64,000 bases of DNA from Pseudobacter ginsenosidimutans. Its GTDB lineage: Bacteria; Bacteroidota; Bacteroidia; Chitinophagales; Chitinophagaceae. This document shows positions 8,413 to 17,718 of this stretch, in pieces. Made by a program: the position numbers and the translations under genes. Within the stretch, counting starts at the first letter, position 1. The number at the start of each line of letters is the position of its first letter. The notes beneath the pieces are model-generated. The model did not search any database, was not told the origin of the DNA, and was given only the letters and a program-made list of their open reading frames with translations. The stretch is taken from positions 5,084,001-5,148,000 of the forward strand of contig NZ_CP042431.1 of the NCBI RefSeq assembly GCF_007970185.1, read 5' to 3'.

Positions 8413-9282
8413 ATGTTTACGATCGAAAGTCACCTGCTGAAAGCCAGCATCCATCCGAAAGGCGCTGAACTGCAGAGCCTGTTGCAGAAAGAATCCGGCA
8501 TAGAATATATGTGGAAAGGCGATCCCGCCGTTTGGGGGAAATTCTCGCCCGTCCTCTTCCCGATCGTGGGCACACTAAAGGATAACACTTACTATTACAA
8601 AGAACAGCCCTACCAGTTGGGGCGGCATGGGTTTGCCCGCGACCATCAGTTTGCCGTGGAATCGCAGGCATTTGACAAGATCGTGTTCCTGTTGAAACAG
8701 AGTGAAGAGACTTTGAAAGTATTCCCTTTCCCATTCGATTTCAGGATCGGTTATACTATTGTTGACAGCAGCATTGCCGTTACTTATGAGGTGGTGAATA
8801 CAGGTAAGGAAACGATGTATTTCTCCGTGGGTGGCCATCCCGCCTTTGCATTGCCACTGGTGGCGGATACAGTGTACGACGATTATTACCTGGAATTCGA
8901 TCAGGCCGAAACCACAGGCCGCTGGCCTATCGCTGAAGCCGGACTGCTCAAAACCTCGTCCATTCCATTGCTGAACGATACAAAGCAACTGCCTTTGAAC
9001 AAGGGATTGTTTGCGCAGGATGCACTGGTGCTGAAGAATCTCAACTCTTCCAGGATCTCTTTGCTGAGCCGCAAAACAGAACATGGTCTCAATATGGACT
9101 TCCCCGGATTCCCCTTCCTGGGATTGTGGGCGGCGCCCGGCGCCGATTTCCTTTGCATCGAGCCCTGGTGTGGTATTGCCGACAGCGTTGATACGATGCA
9201 GTTATGGGAAGAGAAAGAAGGGATCAACAAGCTGGAAGCAGGAGAAAGTTTTGTAAGAACATGGACGGTAACCGTATTCTGA
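8413..9282 (+). CDS. Aldose 1-epimerase family protein (LacX-like)
   Basis: A 289-aa cytoplasmic beta-sandwich protein of the galactose-mutarotase superfamily, which interconverts alpha and beta anomers of sugars or sugar phosphates. The pattern IHPKGAELQSLL, WGKFSPVLFPIVG, GRHGFARD (catalytic His region) and SVGGHPAFALPL (second His) matches the short LacX/YeaD-like branch. FLCIEPWCGIAD supplies the conserved Glu near the C-terminus. It is divergent from the MacB-like permease with a 100-nt gap. The substrate cannot be told from the sequence. Confidence 0.85.
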   Translation: MFTIESHLLKASIHPKGAELQSLLQKESGIEYMWKGDPAVWGKFSPVLFPIVGTLKDNTYYYKEQPYQLGRHGFARDHQFAVESQAFDKIVFLLKQSEETLKVFPFPFDFRIGYTIVDSSIAVTYEVVNTGKETMYFSVGGHPAFALPLVADTVYDDYYLEFDQAETTGRWPIAEAGLLKTSSIPLLNDTKQLPLNKGLFAQDALVLKNLNSSRISLLSRKTEHGLNMDFPGFPFLGLWAAPGADFLCIEPWCGIADSVDTMQLWEEKEGINKLEAGESFVRTWTVTVF

Positions 9283-9381
9283 TCGGATACAGTAAAAAAA
9301 TGGAATGATATAAACCTGAAATTGATAAATTGGGACCAGAGAGCAGAGAGATGGAGATTGGATAGAACCGAATGGTAAACT

Positions 9382-9768
9382 ATGAAGTTGAAATTTTTTG
9401 ACCCCCGCGAAGCAGCAAAAACCCTTAAAGCCACCGCGCACAAGAACGGAAAACTCGGATTCAGCGCCGATGCTGCAAAAAAGATGGAACTGGCCGCAGG
9501 AAAAGGAGCCAGGATCGCTTTTGATGAAGAGAACCCGGAAGACAAAACACTCTACGTGATCATCTCTTCCATGGCTATGGAAGACACTTTCAAGATCATC
9601 AAGGCCGGCGAATATTTTTACCTGAATGCCAGGTCGCTCTTCGAGGAGCTGGAGCTCGACTATAAGAACGATAATATCGTGTATGATATTTCAGAAGTGC
9701 TGATCGACGGCCGCCCGATCTACAAATTCACTAAAAGGGCAGGAGTGAAGAAAGTGCAGCTGAGCTGA
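9382..9768 (+). CDS. Conserved hypothetical protein, 128 aa
   Basis: A small soluble protein that I do not assign to a named family. It starts MKLKFFDPREAAKTLKATAH and has no signal peptide or membrane segment. Alternating charged strands such as EDKTLYVIISS and a C-terminal YKFTKRAGVKKVQLS suggest a compact alpha/beta or all-beta fold. The start has no competing upstream ATG. Base composition matches the neighbours, so it looks native. It stands alone between an aldose-epimerase-like gene and a secreted protein and gives no functional clue. Confidence 0.75.
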   Translation: MKLKFFDPREAAKTLKATAHKNGKLGFSADAAKKMELAAGKGARIAFDEENPEDKTLYVIISSMAMEDTFKIIKAGEYFYLNARSLFEELELDYKNDNIVYDISEVLIDGRPIYKFTKRAGVKKVQLS

Positions 9769-9903
9769 TCATTATATTTATTCACTTTTTCATTCTTCTA
9801 TAAATCACTGTTTCGGGTGATCGCCCGCCGCGATTTCCTCTTTTTCTTTATACCTGATTCACCCGGTATACCAATTACCCGGTGGATCTTCAAAAAGTAT
9901 AAT

Positions 9904-11816
9904 ATGAAAAAGTGGAAAACAATACTCTGCATTTCCTTTTTGTCTGTGATTATTTCATTGCCCGTTTTTGCACAGCCACCAATTCACGTGGCTGGTATGA
10001 TCGTAAGGATGTGGAGAATGTTGATGTCGGCTGGATGACAAAACTGACATTCAAAGAGCCTTCAAAACCATTTGCACAACATGGCTGGACTTACCCCGCC
10101 AATCAAACGGATGTAACCCAGAAGATCATCACCTGGATGCAGCAGACCTTCACCTGCAAGGGATTGCTCGGCGAACCCAAACTGACGCTGCTGGCGCCGC
10201 CTCCGCCACTTCCCGGTGAACCGGAGAAAGAAAACAAGAAGGCATTGCCCAATACCTACGGCGCTTTCGTGAGATTCCACCACAACCTCGTTAAAACAAG
10301 TACAAAGAAGTTCTGGCCCATGTACGGTAATTTGTCCAACATCAATGTGGATATCCTGGCTAACAATGTAGAGCTGATCAGCAGGCAGATGATCTTTCTT
10401 TCAACAGCTGATGAATATTATTGTGTGATGCCCAAATACAACATCGGGATGAAAGGGGAATTCGATAAAGATCATAATGAAAATATGGCCAGCTACCGGA
10501 ACTTTTCCAATAGCCCTAACCTGAAAAAGTATGAGCATTACCTGATTCCCGGACAGTCATTATCAGGTAATGGCGCTTTCTATGCAGTGATCATGACAAA
10601 AGACGGCAGCCCGCTGCCCTTCGAGCAGGTTACTATCAATGAGCTCATCAGCAAACTGGAAAATCGGTTACCTTATATGTATAAGGTGGCAATGAACCAG
10701 GACCGCAAAATGGAGAATATGCTGGAAAAAGCCAAACGCGGCATTCAGATCCTCAAAGACAACTATAAAAATAACCTGAATGATTATGCGTACCTCGCAA
10801 GTCTCAATACTCCGATCGATGTGATTGATCTTGCCAACCTGGAGCCGGGCAAGAATGTATACTGGTTGTCTACCGAAGCTGAAACAAAGAAGAACAGGGA
10901 CTATACTGCGGTCAACTGGCCGTTGCTTCGACTGAAAAAAGGAGTGAAGCAGTCCTGCGCCACAAGCGGGCCGCAATGGATCATCTTCCGAATGGATGCA
11001 GTGATCAATCAGTCGGATGCAGGTAATATAGAATTGATGGATAATTTTGTGAACCGCTTCAATTATGATTATGTATACAATTATTTCTTTGGGAAGGATA
11101 AAGTGATAGAGCCTTACAAGCCCCTCGCTTTTGTGAGTAACGAAGAAAAAGCGAATAGCCAGTCTGCCACTGAGCTGTCTGATGAAGCAAAAAAAAATGC
11201 AAATGATAGATCGATAGCATTCTTTGAAGATTTCTCTGCTGTGCCTTCAGGCGCTGCTCCGCCCCACTGGAATACAGAACGGAGTTATGGAACAGGAGGG
11301 ATGGTGTCTGTAACAGAATTGAAAGATATGCCGGGCAAATGGCTGAAGCTGAAAAGGAATGCAAGTCCGAAGACGTTCACTCCGGTGAGTGGCGATTTTG
11401 AGATCAGTTATGATCTGCTGGTGCATAAAGGCGATGTGCCCTGGGGTACGCCGGGTATGCAATTGCAGCTTATGTTCTCTGCTGGTCAGTCAGAAAAGAA
11501 ATACTCCGTGGATGTATCACCGGGAGATATGAACAGGAAAGATGCAGCAGGCTGGATCATGCTCATGTTAGGTGGCTCGGCTTGTAAATTAGGCAATTAT
11601 TATTCTGTTCCGGATTTTACGGGAAGCAAGCCGGTAAATCAGGTAAGGATCACTATGAGAAAGAAAGGAGAATCTATAACTGTTCTCAGCAATAACAATA
11701 AGGTGTATGATTGTGCAACAGCTTTCAGTGCAGGAATGGAGTTGAAGAAGATCAACTTTGAAGTGAATGAGAAGAATGTGTATTACATCAGTAATATCAA
11801 GTTGAAGAAGATGTAG
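9904..11816 (+). CDS. Secreted protein with C-terminal lectin-like domain; signal peptide and body in different frames
   Basis: The ATG at 9904 encodes an ideal signal peptide (MKKWKTILCISFLSVIISL then PVFA before Q), but that frame stops at 10038. The rest of the protein, from about NSRGWYDRKDV at 9981, is in the -1 frame, which is formally open from a GTG at 9912 to 11816. A single missing base (or two extra) near 9976-9986 would join them. I see no canonical X-XXY-YYZ slippery heptamer, so a mutation or assembly error is likelier than programmed slippage. The body (about 610 aa) is unassigned in its N-terminal two thirds. The last 210 residues (FFEDFSAVPSG, GKWLKLKR, GDFEISYDLLV) resemble the beta-sandwich domain often seen in Bacteroidota OmpA-type proteins. 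Confidence 0.75.
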
Positions 11817-11912
11817 GTGGGGCTGGTTTCTCGTGAAAGATGTGTTACAGTAGCGTCAGGTTTCGTTTAAAATGCATGAAAAGAGCGTGAGAGAAGCGTT
11901 ACGTTAGCCTTA

Positions 11913-12011
11913 GCCAGTAGTGAAATAGTAGAGTGATAGTAGTGAAAACATGGGTTTTTAAACGGGGAGAGTACTGAGATAGTACTGAGACGGTAGTAAG
12001 AAAGTACTGAA
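11913..12011 (+). repeat. Degenerate 11-bp tandem repeat, 9 units
   Basis: Reading in strict 11-nt steps from 11913 gives units such as GCCAGTAGTGA, AATAGTAGAGT, GATAGTAGTGA, AGAGTACTGAG, ATAGTACTGAG, ACGGTAGTAAG and AAAGTACTGAA. Two central units (11946, 11957) are diverged but the phase is kept across them. The core is AGTANTGA. Eleven is not a multiple of three and is close to one helical turn, so a DNA-level rather than coding role is more plausible. Confidence 0.65.
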
Positions 12012-12130
12012 AGAGGGTTTGGGGTTGTTGAAAAACCGGAAATGTATATTGAGATGATACGCGCATAAGGTTGGTACTCAGATGCTTGAATGATGAAAGC
12101 TGACTTATTTTTACGTATTTTATTGATTTT

Positions 12131-12251
12131 CAATTGATTGTAAGTGTCTGGTTGGTGCTTGGTTGTACTTTAATTGCTGTCTGATTGCTGTTTAGTTGCT
12201 GTCGGAGGTATGAAGGAGGTATGCGAGGGTGCCTGGAAGGGTATAGGGTGT
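12131..12251 (+). repeat. Second degenerate 11-bp tandem repeat block, 11 units
   Basis: In 11-nt steps from 12131 neighbouring units resemble each other: TGCTGTCTGAT, TGCTGTTTAGT and TGCTGTCGGAG, then GTATGAAGGAG, GTATGCGAGGG and GTATAGGGTGT. The unit sequence drifts along the array while the period stays 11. It lies 119 nt after the first block, in a different phase. Confidence 0.6.
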
Positions 12252-12461
12252 AGTCCATGGATAGGTTAATATCTGTTGCTAGGATTTCTGCCTGCTGCAT
12301 ATTATGCGATTATTGTTTTGAATAAGGGTACATTATTATTGCGAAGCGACATGTTGAATCAGGCTCTTTCTTTGTTTTTTTGTCCTCGTAATTATTCCAG
12401 GTTTGTTTTTGAAGGAAGGCTATTGCAGAGTATCCCTGAATGAAATTTAAGACTGCGTCAC

Positions 12462-12483
12462 TTACGCATACGTATATCCGTAA
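12462..12483 (+). promoter_or_regulatory. Imperfect dyad TTACG-N12-CGTAA
   Basis: TTACG at 12462-12466 and CGTAA at 12479-12483 are inverted copies, with an inner palindrome ATACGTAT (12468-12475) whose centre is offset by one base. It is 45 nt upstream of the -7 element of the XRE gene, a plausible operator position. No binding evidence exists. Confidence 0.3.
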
Positions 12484-12527
12484 TCAATTTATCTGCAATC
12501 TTTTTTTAAGAGCTTTCTAGGATTATT

Positions 12528-12535
12528 TATATTTG
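12528..12535 (+). promoter_or_regulatory. -7 element TATATTTG upstream of XRE gene
   Basis: Exact TAnnTTTG match. It predicts transcription from about 12542 and a leader of roughly 50 nt before the ATG at 12592. Confidence 0.45.
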
Positions 12536-12591
12536 AATAGTATAGTGCCATCAAAACTTGATAATTGACTTCAAATTCAAACCTCTGTTAT

Positions 12592-12993
12592 ATGGAACAA
12601 GAATTCTCTGTGTTGGAAAATAAGGCAGTAGGAAGGAACATGTACATAAACCGGAAAATCCGTGATAAGAAAGCCCAGGAAGTGGCAGATTATCTGGGGA
12701 TCAGTGAGTCGGCCTATACCAAGTATGAACGCGGAGAAAGTAAGATCACTGTTGATATAATTCAGAGGGTGGCTGAGTTTCATAAAGTAGATCCGGTAAG
12801 TTTGCTTTCTTCACAAGGCATAACTTTCATCGATAGTGGTAATAATTCACCTAATTCTTCTGGTGCAAATGGTGGATATTACAATAATGTGCAGTCTATG
12901 ACAGACGAGCAAACCAAAATGATGCTGACTTTGATTCAGAGTGTTACTTCACTAAATGAGAAGTTGATTGCTGTTTTGGATAAGCTGAAATAG
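12592..12993 (+). CDS. XRE-family transcriptional regulator
   Basis: A 133-aa DNA-binding protein. The helix-turn-helix lies at about residues 14-70: INRKIRDKKAQEVADYLGIS, then ESAYTKYERGESKI as the recognition helix and following turn. DIIQRVAEFHKVDP completes the five-helix Cro/C1 fold. The C-terminal 60 residues are N/S-rich, then a short helix (MTDEQTKMMLTLIQSV) probably for dimerisation. The frame can start at TTG 12565, but ATG 12592 (MEQEFSVLENK) is more likely. Targets are unknown; the adjacent dyad and 11-bp arrays are candidate sites. No toxin gene adjoins it. Confidence 0.85.
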   Translation: MEQEFSVLENKAVGRNMYINRKIRDKKAQEVADYLGISESAYTKYERGESKITVDIIQRVAEFHKVDPVSLLSSQGITFIDSGNNSPNSSGANGGYYNNVQSMTDEQTKMMLTLIQSVTSLNEKLIAVLDKLK

Positions 12994-13131
12994 TTTGTTC
13001 CAGTTTCAGTTGACAGTGGGGGAAGTTACTTTTTCAATTCCCTATGGCTGCTCGGGCTTAGAAAATCCTTTGAGAATATGGATAGTAGGTTGACGGTAGA
13101 TTATATAATTCGTTTTTGGCCGTTAAAAACC

Positions 13132-14109
13132 CTAATGCTTCAATGGCCGCTTCTTGATCATCCCGCCCCGCGTATCCTTGATACTATGCATTACCACAAA
13201 CGCATGCGGGTCCACCATCTCTATTTCATGTTTGAGTTTTGAAATTTCCAGCCTCGTGATCACTGTAAAAACGATATGCTGATCCTCCTGCACATACCCT
13301 CTCTTCCCATAACCGCCGGCGCCCTTGTACACAGTAATTCCTCGTCCAAGCTTTTCCGTTATCACCCGGCTGATCTCTTCACTCTTCGGAGAAATAATAG
13401 TAACACCTGTATACTCTTCAATACCCTCAATCAAAAAGTCTACTGTTTTTGATGCAGCCAGATAAGTGAGCATGGAGTAAAGCGCGTTATCGATCCCTAA
13501 AAAATACGCAGCCGTGGCAAAGATCAGCACGTTGATCATCATGATCACATCCCCGATGGTAGTGCCCAGTTTCCGGCTGAGATAGATCGCCAGGATCTCC
13601 GTACCGTCCAATACGCCACCGCCTCTCACGGCAAAACCGATCCCTGCGCCTAAGAAGAAGCCGCCAAACACCGCCACCAGCAATTTATCTGAAGTAACGA
13701 TAGGGTAGTCTACAACGGCCAGACAAATAGACAATCCCGCAATGGCCAGGATCGCTTTTACTGTAAACCCTTTCCCGATCAGTCTATATCCGATCAAAAT
13801 AAACGGCAGGTTGATCAGCACGATCATTAACGCCAATGGCCAGCCGAGCAGGGCGCTGGTCAGCAGGGAAATACCGGTGGCGCCGCCATCAATGAATTTC
13901 ACGGGCAGCAAAAAGCTCTTCAATCCAAACCCCGCACTCAGTATCCCGATAATGATCAAAACCGCATCCTTCGAGTTCTGCAATACGGCTCTCCGTAACT
14001 GGTAGAGGCTTTTCGCCATCTTATAAGGACTTGGGGAATAGGACGATCCGTTGTCTTTCCGTTGCCGGAGGAAGTTGTTGACAATGAATTGGCGAAGTCT
14101 GTAACGCAT
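13132..14109 (-). CDS. YitT family membrane protein
   Basis: An inner-membrane protein of the YitT/DUF161 family with a C-terminal DUF2179 domain. Five or six hydrophobic segments occupy residues 45-240, with the family motif FIDGGATGISLL near the start and GGGVLDGTEILAIYLSRK in the middle. The cytoplasmic tail (about 240-325) reads VTIISPKSEEISRVITEK and GAGGYGKRGY. Molecular function in this family is poorly defined. The ATG at 14109 gives 325 aa; an internal ATG (MAKSLYQL) 30 residues later is an alternative. It is divergent from prfC, 72 nt away. Confidence 0.88.
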   Translation of the reverse strand: MRYRLRQFIVNNFLRQRKDNGSSYSPSPYKMAKSLYQLRRAVLQNSKDAVLIIIGILSAGFGLKSFLLPVKFIDGGATGISLLTSALLGWPLALMIVLINLPFILIGYRLIGKGFTVKAILAIAGLSICLAVVDYPIVTSDKLLVAVFGGFFLGAGIGFAVRGGGVLDGTEILAIYLSRKLGTTIGDVIMMINVLIFATAAYFLGIDNALYSMLTYLAASKTVDFLIEGIEEYTGVTIISPKSEEISRVITEKLGRGITVYKGAGGYGKRGYVQEDQHIVFTVITRLEISKLKHEIEMVDPHAFVVMHSIKDTRGGMIKKRPLKH

Positions 14110-14144
14110 GCATCATAAAAGTACAAATTGAGGAAGGATTAATG

Positions 14145-14152
14145 TACCTTTG
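14145..14152 (+). promoter_or_regulatory. prfC promoter -7 element TACCTTTG
   Basis: Exact TAnnTTTG match 29 nt upstream of the prfC ATG, predicting a leader of about 24 nt. A TTG at 14128-14130 is closer than the usual -33 spacing. Confidence 0.6.
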
Positions 14153-14181
14153 CGGGCGTTTTTCCTAAAAGCGATCCCTTC

Positions 14182-15780
14182 ATGAAGTACAATGCAGAAA
14201 TACAGAAAAGAAGAACTTTTGCGATCATTTCCCACCCGGATGCCGGTAAAACAACCCTTACGGAGAAATTCCTCCTGTTCGGTGGCGCCATCCAGACAGC
14301 CGGTGCGGTAAAGAGCAATAAGATCAAGAAGCACGCTACATCTGACTTCATGGAGATCGAACGCCAGCGTGGTATCTCCGTTGCCACCTCGGTGATGAGC
14401 TTCGAGTACAAAGGCATCCTCGTGAACCTCCTTGATACTCCAGGTCACAAGGACTTCGCCGAAGATACCTACCGCACACTCACTGCAGTGGACAGCGTTA
14501 TCCTGGTGGTGGACTCCGTGAACGGGGTGGAAGACCAGACCCGCCGCCTCATGGAAGTATGCCGCATGCGCGATACTCCAGTGATCGTGTTCATCAACAA
14601 AATGGACCGCGACGGAAAACACCGGTTCGACCTTCTCGAAGAGATCGAAAATGAACTGAAGATATCATTACACCCCATGACCTGGCCCATCAACAGCGGC
14701 AAGGACTTCAAAGGTGTATACAACCTGCACGATAAAAACCTTGTTCTTTTCACCGCCAACACCAAAGCTTCTGATGACGAAGATAGCCTCGAGATCAACA
14801 ACCTGAGCGATGCAGTGCTTGACGTCAAACTTGGTGAAAAAGATGCCAATCTTTTACGTGAAGATGTGGAACTGGTAGACGGCGTGAACGGAGAGCTGAA
14901 TGTGACCGATTATCTCGCCGGTAAAGTATCGCCGGTTTTCTTCGGCTCTGCCATCAACAATTTCGGTGTACGCGAAATGCTGGACACCTTCATCCGCATC
15001 GCACCCATTCCGCGCTGCAGACAGACTTCCGTTCGCGAAGTGTGTCCGGATGAAGATAAATTCTCCGGCTTCATCTTTAAGATCCACGCCAACCTGGATC
15101 CCAAGCACCGCGACCGGATCGCTTTCCTCCGCGTTTGCTCCGGCAGGTTCGAGCGTAACAAATATTTCCACCACGTGCGTCTCGACAAAGACGTTCGCTT
15201 CAGCAATCCTTACACCTTCCTCGCGCGCGACAAAGATGTGATCGATGAAGCATTCCCCGGCGATGTGGTTGGTCTCTTCGATACCGGCAACTTCAAGATC
15301 GGGGATACCCTCACTGAAGGAGCCAATTTCTATTTTACCGGAATTCCTTCTTTCTCTCCTGAGATCTTTAAGGAAGTAGTGAACAAAGACCCAATGAAAA
15401 CCAAGCAATTGGAGAAAGGTCTTTTGCAGCTTACTGATGAAGGCGTTGCACAACTTTTCACCCAGTTCGGTGGCAATAAGAAGATCATCGGTTGTGTGGG
15501 AGAACTGCAATTCGAAGTGATCCAGTACCGCCTTTTACAGGAGTACGGCGCCAGTGTTGAGTTCCGCTCACAACCTTTCTATAAAGCCTGCTGGATCACC
15601 AGCGCCGATCCCAAAAAGCTGGACGAATTCACCCGCTTCAAGAGCAATAATATTGCAACCGATAAAGACGGTCACCTCGTCTATCTCGCTCAGAGTGAGT
15701 GGTTTTTGAATACAGAACGAACCAATAACCCGGATATCGAATTCCACTTTACATCAGAAATCCATAAGGAAACGGTATAA
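14182..15780 (+). CDS. prfC: Peptide chain release factor 3
   Basis: Translational GTPase RF3, which recycles RF1/RF2 from the ribosome after termination. The P-loop [10 protein letters not shown] is at residues 17-26, the switch [10 protein letters not shown] follows at about 80, and the guanine-specificity motif NKMDRDG is at about 138. Domains II and III include [12 protein letters not shown] toward the end. Length (532 aa) matches the family, and the start [22 protein letters not shown]-type N-terminus is canonical. It has its own promoter and the GNAT gene follows after 20 nt. Confidence 0.97.
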   Translation: MKYNAEIQKRRTFAIISHPDAGKTTLTEKFLLFGGAIQTAGAVKSNKIKKHATSDFMEIERQRGISVATSVMSFEYKGILVNLLDTPGHKDFAEDTYRTLTAVDSVILVVDSVNGVEDQTRRLMEVCRMRDTPVIVFINKMDRDGKHRFDLLEEIENELKISLHPMTWPINSGKDFKGVYNLHDKNLVLFTANTKASDDEDSLEINNLSDAVLDVKLGEKDANLLREDVELVDGVNGELNVTDYLAGKVSPVFFGSAINNFGVREMLDTFIRIAPIPRCRQTSVREVCPDEDKFSGFIFKIHANLDPKHRDRIAFLRVCSGRFERNKYFHHVRLDKDVRFSNPYTFLARDKDVIDEAFPGDVVGLFDTGNFKIGDTLTEGANFYFTGIPSFSPEIFKEVVNKDPMKTKQLEKGLLQLTDEGVAQLFTQFGGNKKIIGCVGELQFEVIQYRLLQEYGASVEFRSQPFYKACWITSADPKKLDEFTRFKSNNIATDKDGHLVYLAQSEWFLNTERTNNPDIEFHFTSEIHKETV

Positions 15781-15800
15781 GGTTTGTATTTTGAGGGAGG

Positions 15801-16334
15801 ATGCTCGAAACCGCAAGACTACATATCCTCCCGCTCAATGTACCTGCGCTGGAACTCTACCTGCAGGGCAATAATCTATTTGAACTGGAACAGGGGCTTA
15901 CGCTCACCAACCGCAGTGTGCACACGGATGTGAGACGCTATGTGAACTCTATCACGTTGCCGTGTATGCGCAAAGCGCCGGAAGATCATTTCCTCTTCTT
16001 TACTTTCTGGCTCGTTATTGAAAAGAATACAAGGCTTGTGGTAGCCGAAATGGGCTTCAAAGGTGTGCCCAATCCCGCCGGTGTTGTGGAAATCGGTTAT
16101 GGCACGGTGGAAGGTGCGCGCAATAAGGGCTTCATGACTGAAGCCGTGGCTGCGGTCATCGCCTGGTCTTCCAAACGGCAGGACATATCCACTGTTCTGG
16201 CAGAAACTGCCAAAACCAATACCGCATCTATCCGCGTATTGCAGAAGAACGGCTTTGAACAATATGATCAGAAAGGGGATATGCTCTGGTGGCGAACCAT
16301 CTTTGCTCAGAAGTCGGGGTTCACGCCAGTATAG
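15801..16334 (+). CDS. GNAT family N-acetyltransferase (RimJ-like)
   Basis: A 177-aa acetyltransferase with the Acetyltransf_3 arrangement: N-terminal LETARLHILPL, acetyl-CoA pyrophosphate loop EGARNKGFMTEA at about 107-118, and the C-terminal TNTASIRVLQKNGF. These enzymes acetylate protein N-termini or small amines; the substrate here is unknown. It is 20 nt behind prfC and probably in the same transcript. Its last 28 nt overlap the 3' end of the convergent purB gene. Confidence 0.85.
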   Translation: MLETARLHILPLNVPALELYLQGNNLFELEQGLTLTNRSVHTDVRRYVNSITLPCMRKAPEDHFLFFTFWLVIEKNTRLVVAEMGFKGVPNPAGVVEIGYGTVEGARNKGFMTEAVAAVIAWSSKRQDISTVLAETAKTNTASIRVLQKNGFEQYDQKGDMLWWRTIFAQKSGFTPV

Positions 16335-17653
16335 TTGTGCGGAGTGATCTTCTTCAACTCTTTACGCACAGTTACCGGAACTTTTAATTTATCGATGAAC
16401 TGATGGAGGGTTTGCTTATTGATGCCCTGTTTGCCACGGGTCAGTTCCTTGAGTGCCTCGTAAGGTTTGGGGTAGTTCTCGCGGCGCAGGATGGTTTGAA
16501 TAGCCTCGGCCACTACTGCCCAGTTATTATCGAGATCGTCATAGATCTTTTCATCGTTCAATACCAGTTTGGCCAGTCCTTTCTCGATGCTGCGGGTAGC
16601 CAGGATGATATGAGCGAAAGGCACGCCGATATTGCGCAATACGGTGGAGTCCGTAAGATCGCGCTGGAGGCGGCTGATGGGCAGTTTGGCTGCCAGGTGC
16701 TCCAGGAGCGCATTCGCGATGCCGAGATTGCCTTCAGCATTTTCAAAGTCGATCGGATTCACTTTATGCGGCATGGCTGATGAACCGATCTCGCCTTTTT
16801 TGGTGCGCTGCTTGAAATAGTCCATGGAGATATAGGTCCACATATCGCGGCTGAAGTCCATCAGGATGGTATTGATGCGTTTCATGCTGTCGAAATGGGC
16901 AGCGAGGTTATCGTAATGTTCGATCTGCGTGGTGAATTGCTGGCGGCTCAGTCCCAGTACACCTTCCACGAAATCGTTACCGAGGCTCACCCAGTTCTTT
17001 TTGGGGAAGGCCACCGTGTGTGCATTGAAGTTACCTGTAGCTCCGCCGAACTTGGCGCTAACGGGGATCTCAATGCAATGCTGGATCTGGTTGCTGAGGC
17101 GCTCGATGAACACCTGGATCTCTTTGCCAAGGCGGGTGGGAGAGGCTGGTTGTCCATGTGTGCGGGCCAGCATCGGGATATCGCGCCATTCATCTGCGAG
17201 GATCTCCAGTTGTTTATTGAGGTTAAGCATTGCAGGAAGATATTCGAATTCCACGGCCTGTTTCCAGGAGAGCGGAACAGCTGTATTGTTGATATCCTGT
17301 GAAGTCAATCCGAAGTGGACCCATTCTGAAAGATGTTCTGCTTTCAGTTCTTTCAGTTTCTCTTTGAGGAAATATTCCACGGCTTTCACATCATGATTGG
17401 TGATCTTCTCCGTGTCTTTGATGGTCTGGGCATCTGCGAGACTGAAATTCTCGGCAGCAGCCTGCAGGCCTCTTCTGACCGCGATAGGCAGGGAGAAGAA
17501 TTTCTTGTCACCCAGGAACAGGAAGTATTCCACTTCAACCAGCACCCTGTATTTCATCAGTGCAAATTCAGAAAAGTATTCGTCGAGGTGCTGCACCTGG
17601 TTGCGATAGCGTCCGTCAATAGGGGAAATGGCCGTAAGTGTATTCAATTCCAT
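16307..17653 (-). CDS. purB: Adenylosuccinate lyase
   Basis: Fumarase/aspartase-superfamily enzyme acting twice in purine synthesis: cleavage of SAICAR and of adenylosuccinate, both releasing fumarate. The superfamily signature GSSAMPHKVNP holds the catalytic serine loop, and LARTHGQPASPT carries the catalytic His. Length is 448 aa, as in the E. coli-type branch. The frame opens at 17665, but ATG 17653 (MELNTLTAISPIDGRY) matches the canonical N-terminus. It overlaps the GNAT gene tail to tail and is divergent from mqnA. Confidence 0.97.
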   Translation of the reverse strand: MELNTLTAISPIDGRYRNQVQHLDEYFSEFALMKYRVLVEVEYFLFLGDKKFFSLPIAVRRGLQAAAENFSLADAQTIKDTEKITNHDVKAVEYFLKEKLKELKAEHLSEWVHFGLTSQDINNTAVPLSWKQAVEFEYLPAMLNLNKQLEILADEWRDIPMLARTHGQPASPTRLGKEIQVFIERLSNQIQHCIEIPVSAKFGGATGNFNAHTVAFPKKNWVSLGNDFVEGVLGLSRQQFTTQIEHYDNLAAHFDSMKRINTILMDFSRDMWTYISMDYFKQRTKKGEIGSSAMPHKVNPIDFENAEGNLGIANALLEHLAAKLPISRLQRDLTDSTVLRNIGVPFAHIILATRSIEKGLAKLVLNDEKIYDDLDNNWAVVAEAIQTILRRENYPKPYEALKELTRGKQGINKQTLHQFIDKLKVPVTVRKELKKITPHNYTGVNPDF

Positions 17654-17667
17654 GATCTGGTACAATG

Positions 17668-17699
17668 TTGATGTTAAAATGGATATTCCTTTACCTTTG
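17668..17699 (+). promoter_or_regulatory. mqnA promoter (-33 TTG, -7 TACCTTTG)
   Basis: TTG at 17668-17670 and an exact TACCTTTG at 17692-17699 are separated by 21 nt, within the Bacteroidota range. The predicted start of transcription (about 17705) lies downstream of the first ATG-type starts in the frame, which forces the mqnA start to TTG 17719. Confidence 0.65.
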
Positions 17700-17718
17700 C
17701 GCCGTAAAATTAATTCAA

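Larger units (their letters stand above)
11817..12591 (+). other. 775-nt intergenic region with 11-bp periodic repeats
   Basis: No convincing gene is present; the longest frame, 11867-12133 on the minus strand (88 codons), overlaps a repeat array and has no recognisable protein features. The region holds two blocks of degenerate 11-bp repeats, an imperfect dyad at 12462-12483 and a -7 element at 12528-12535 for the downstream XRE gene. T/G-rich composition is clearly unlike the flanking genes. Confidence 0.7.

Noticed and set aside
9964-9990. Programmed -1 ribosomal frameshift site in the secreted protein
   Set aside because: A T-run is present, but no X-XXY-YYZ heptamer in the correct phase, so an indel is the simpler explanation.
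11867-12133. 88-codon minus-strand frame in the periodic-repeat region
   Set aside because: It overlaps the first 11-bp repeat block, has no recognisable protein features and no clear promoter, so chance is the better explanation.
12601-13131. Additional genes around the XRE regulator
   Set aside because: Only shadow frames are present; the short gap before the YitT gene shows nothing further.
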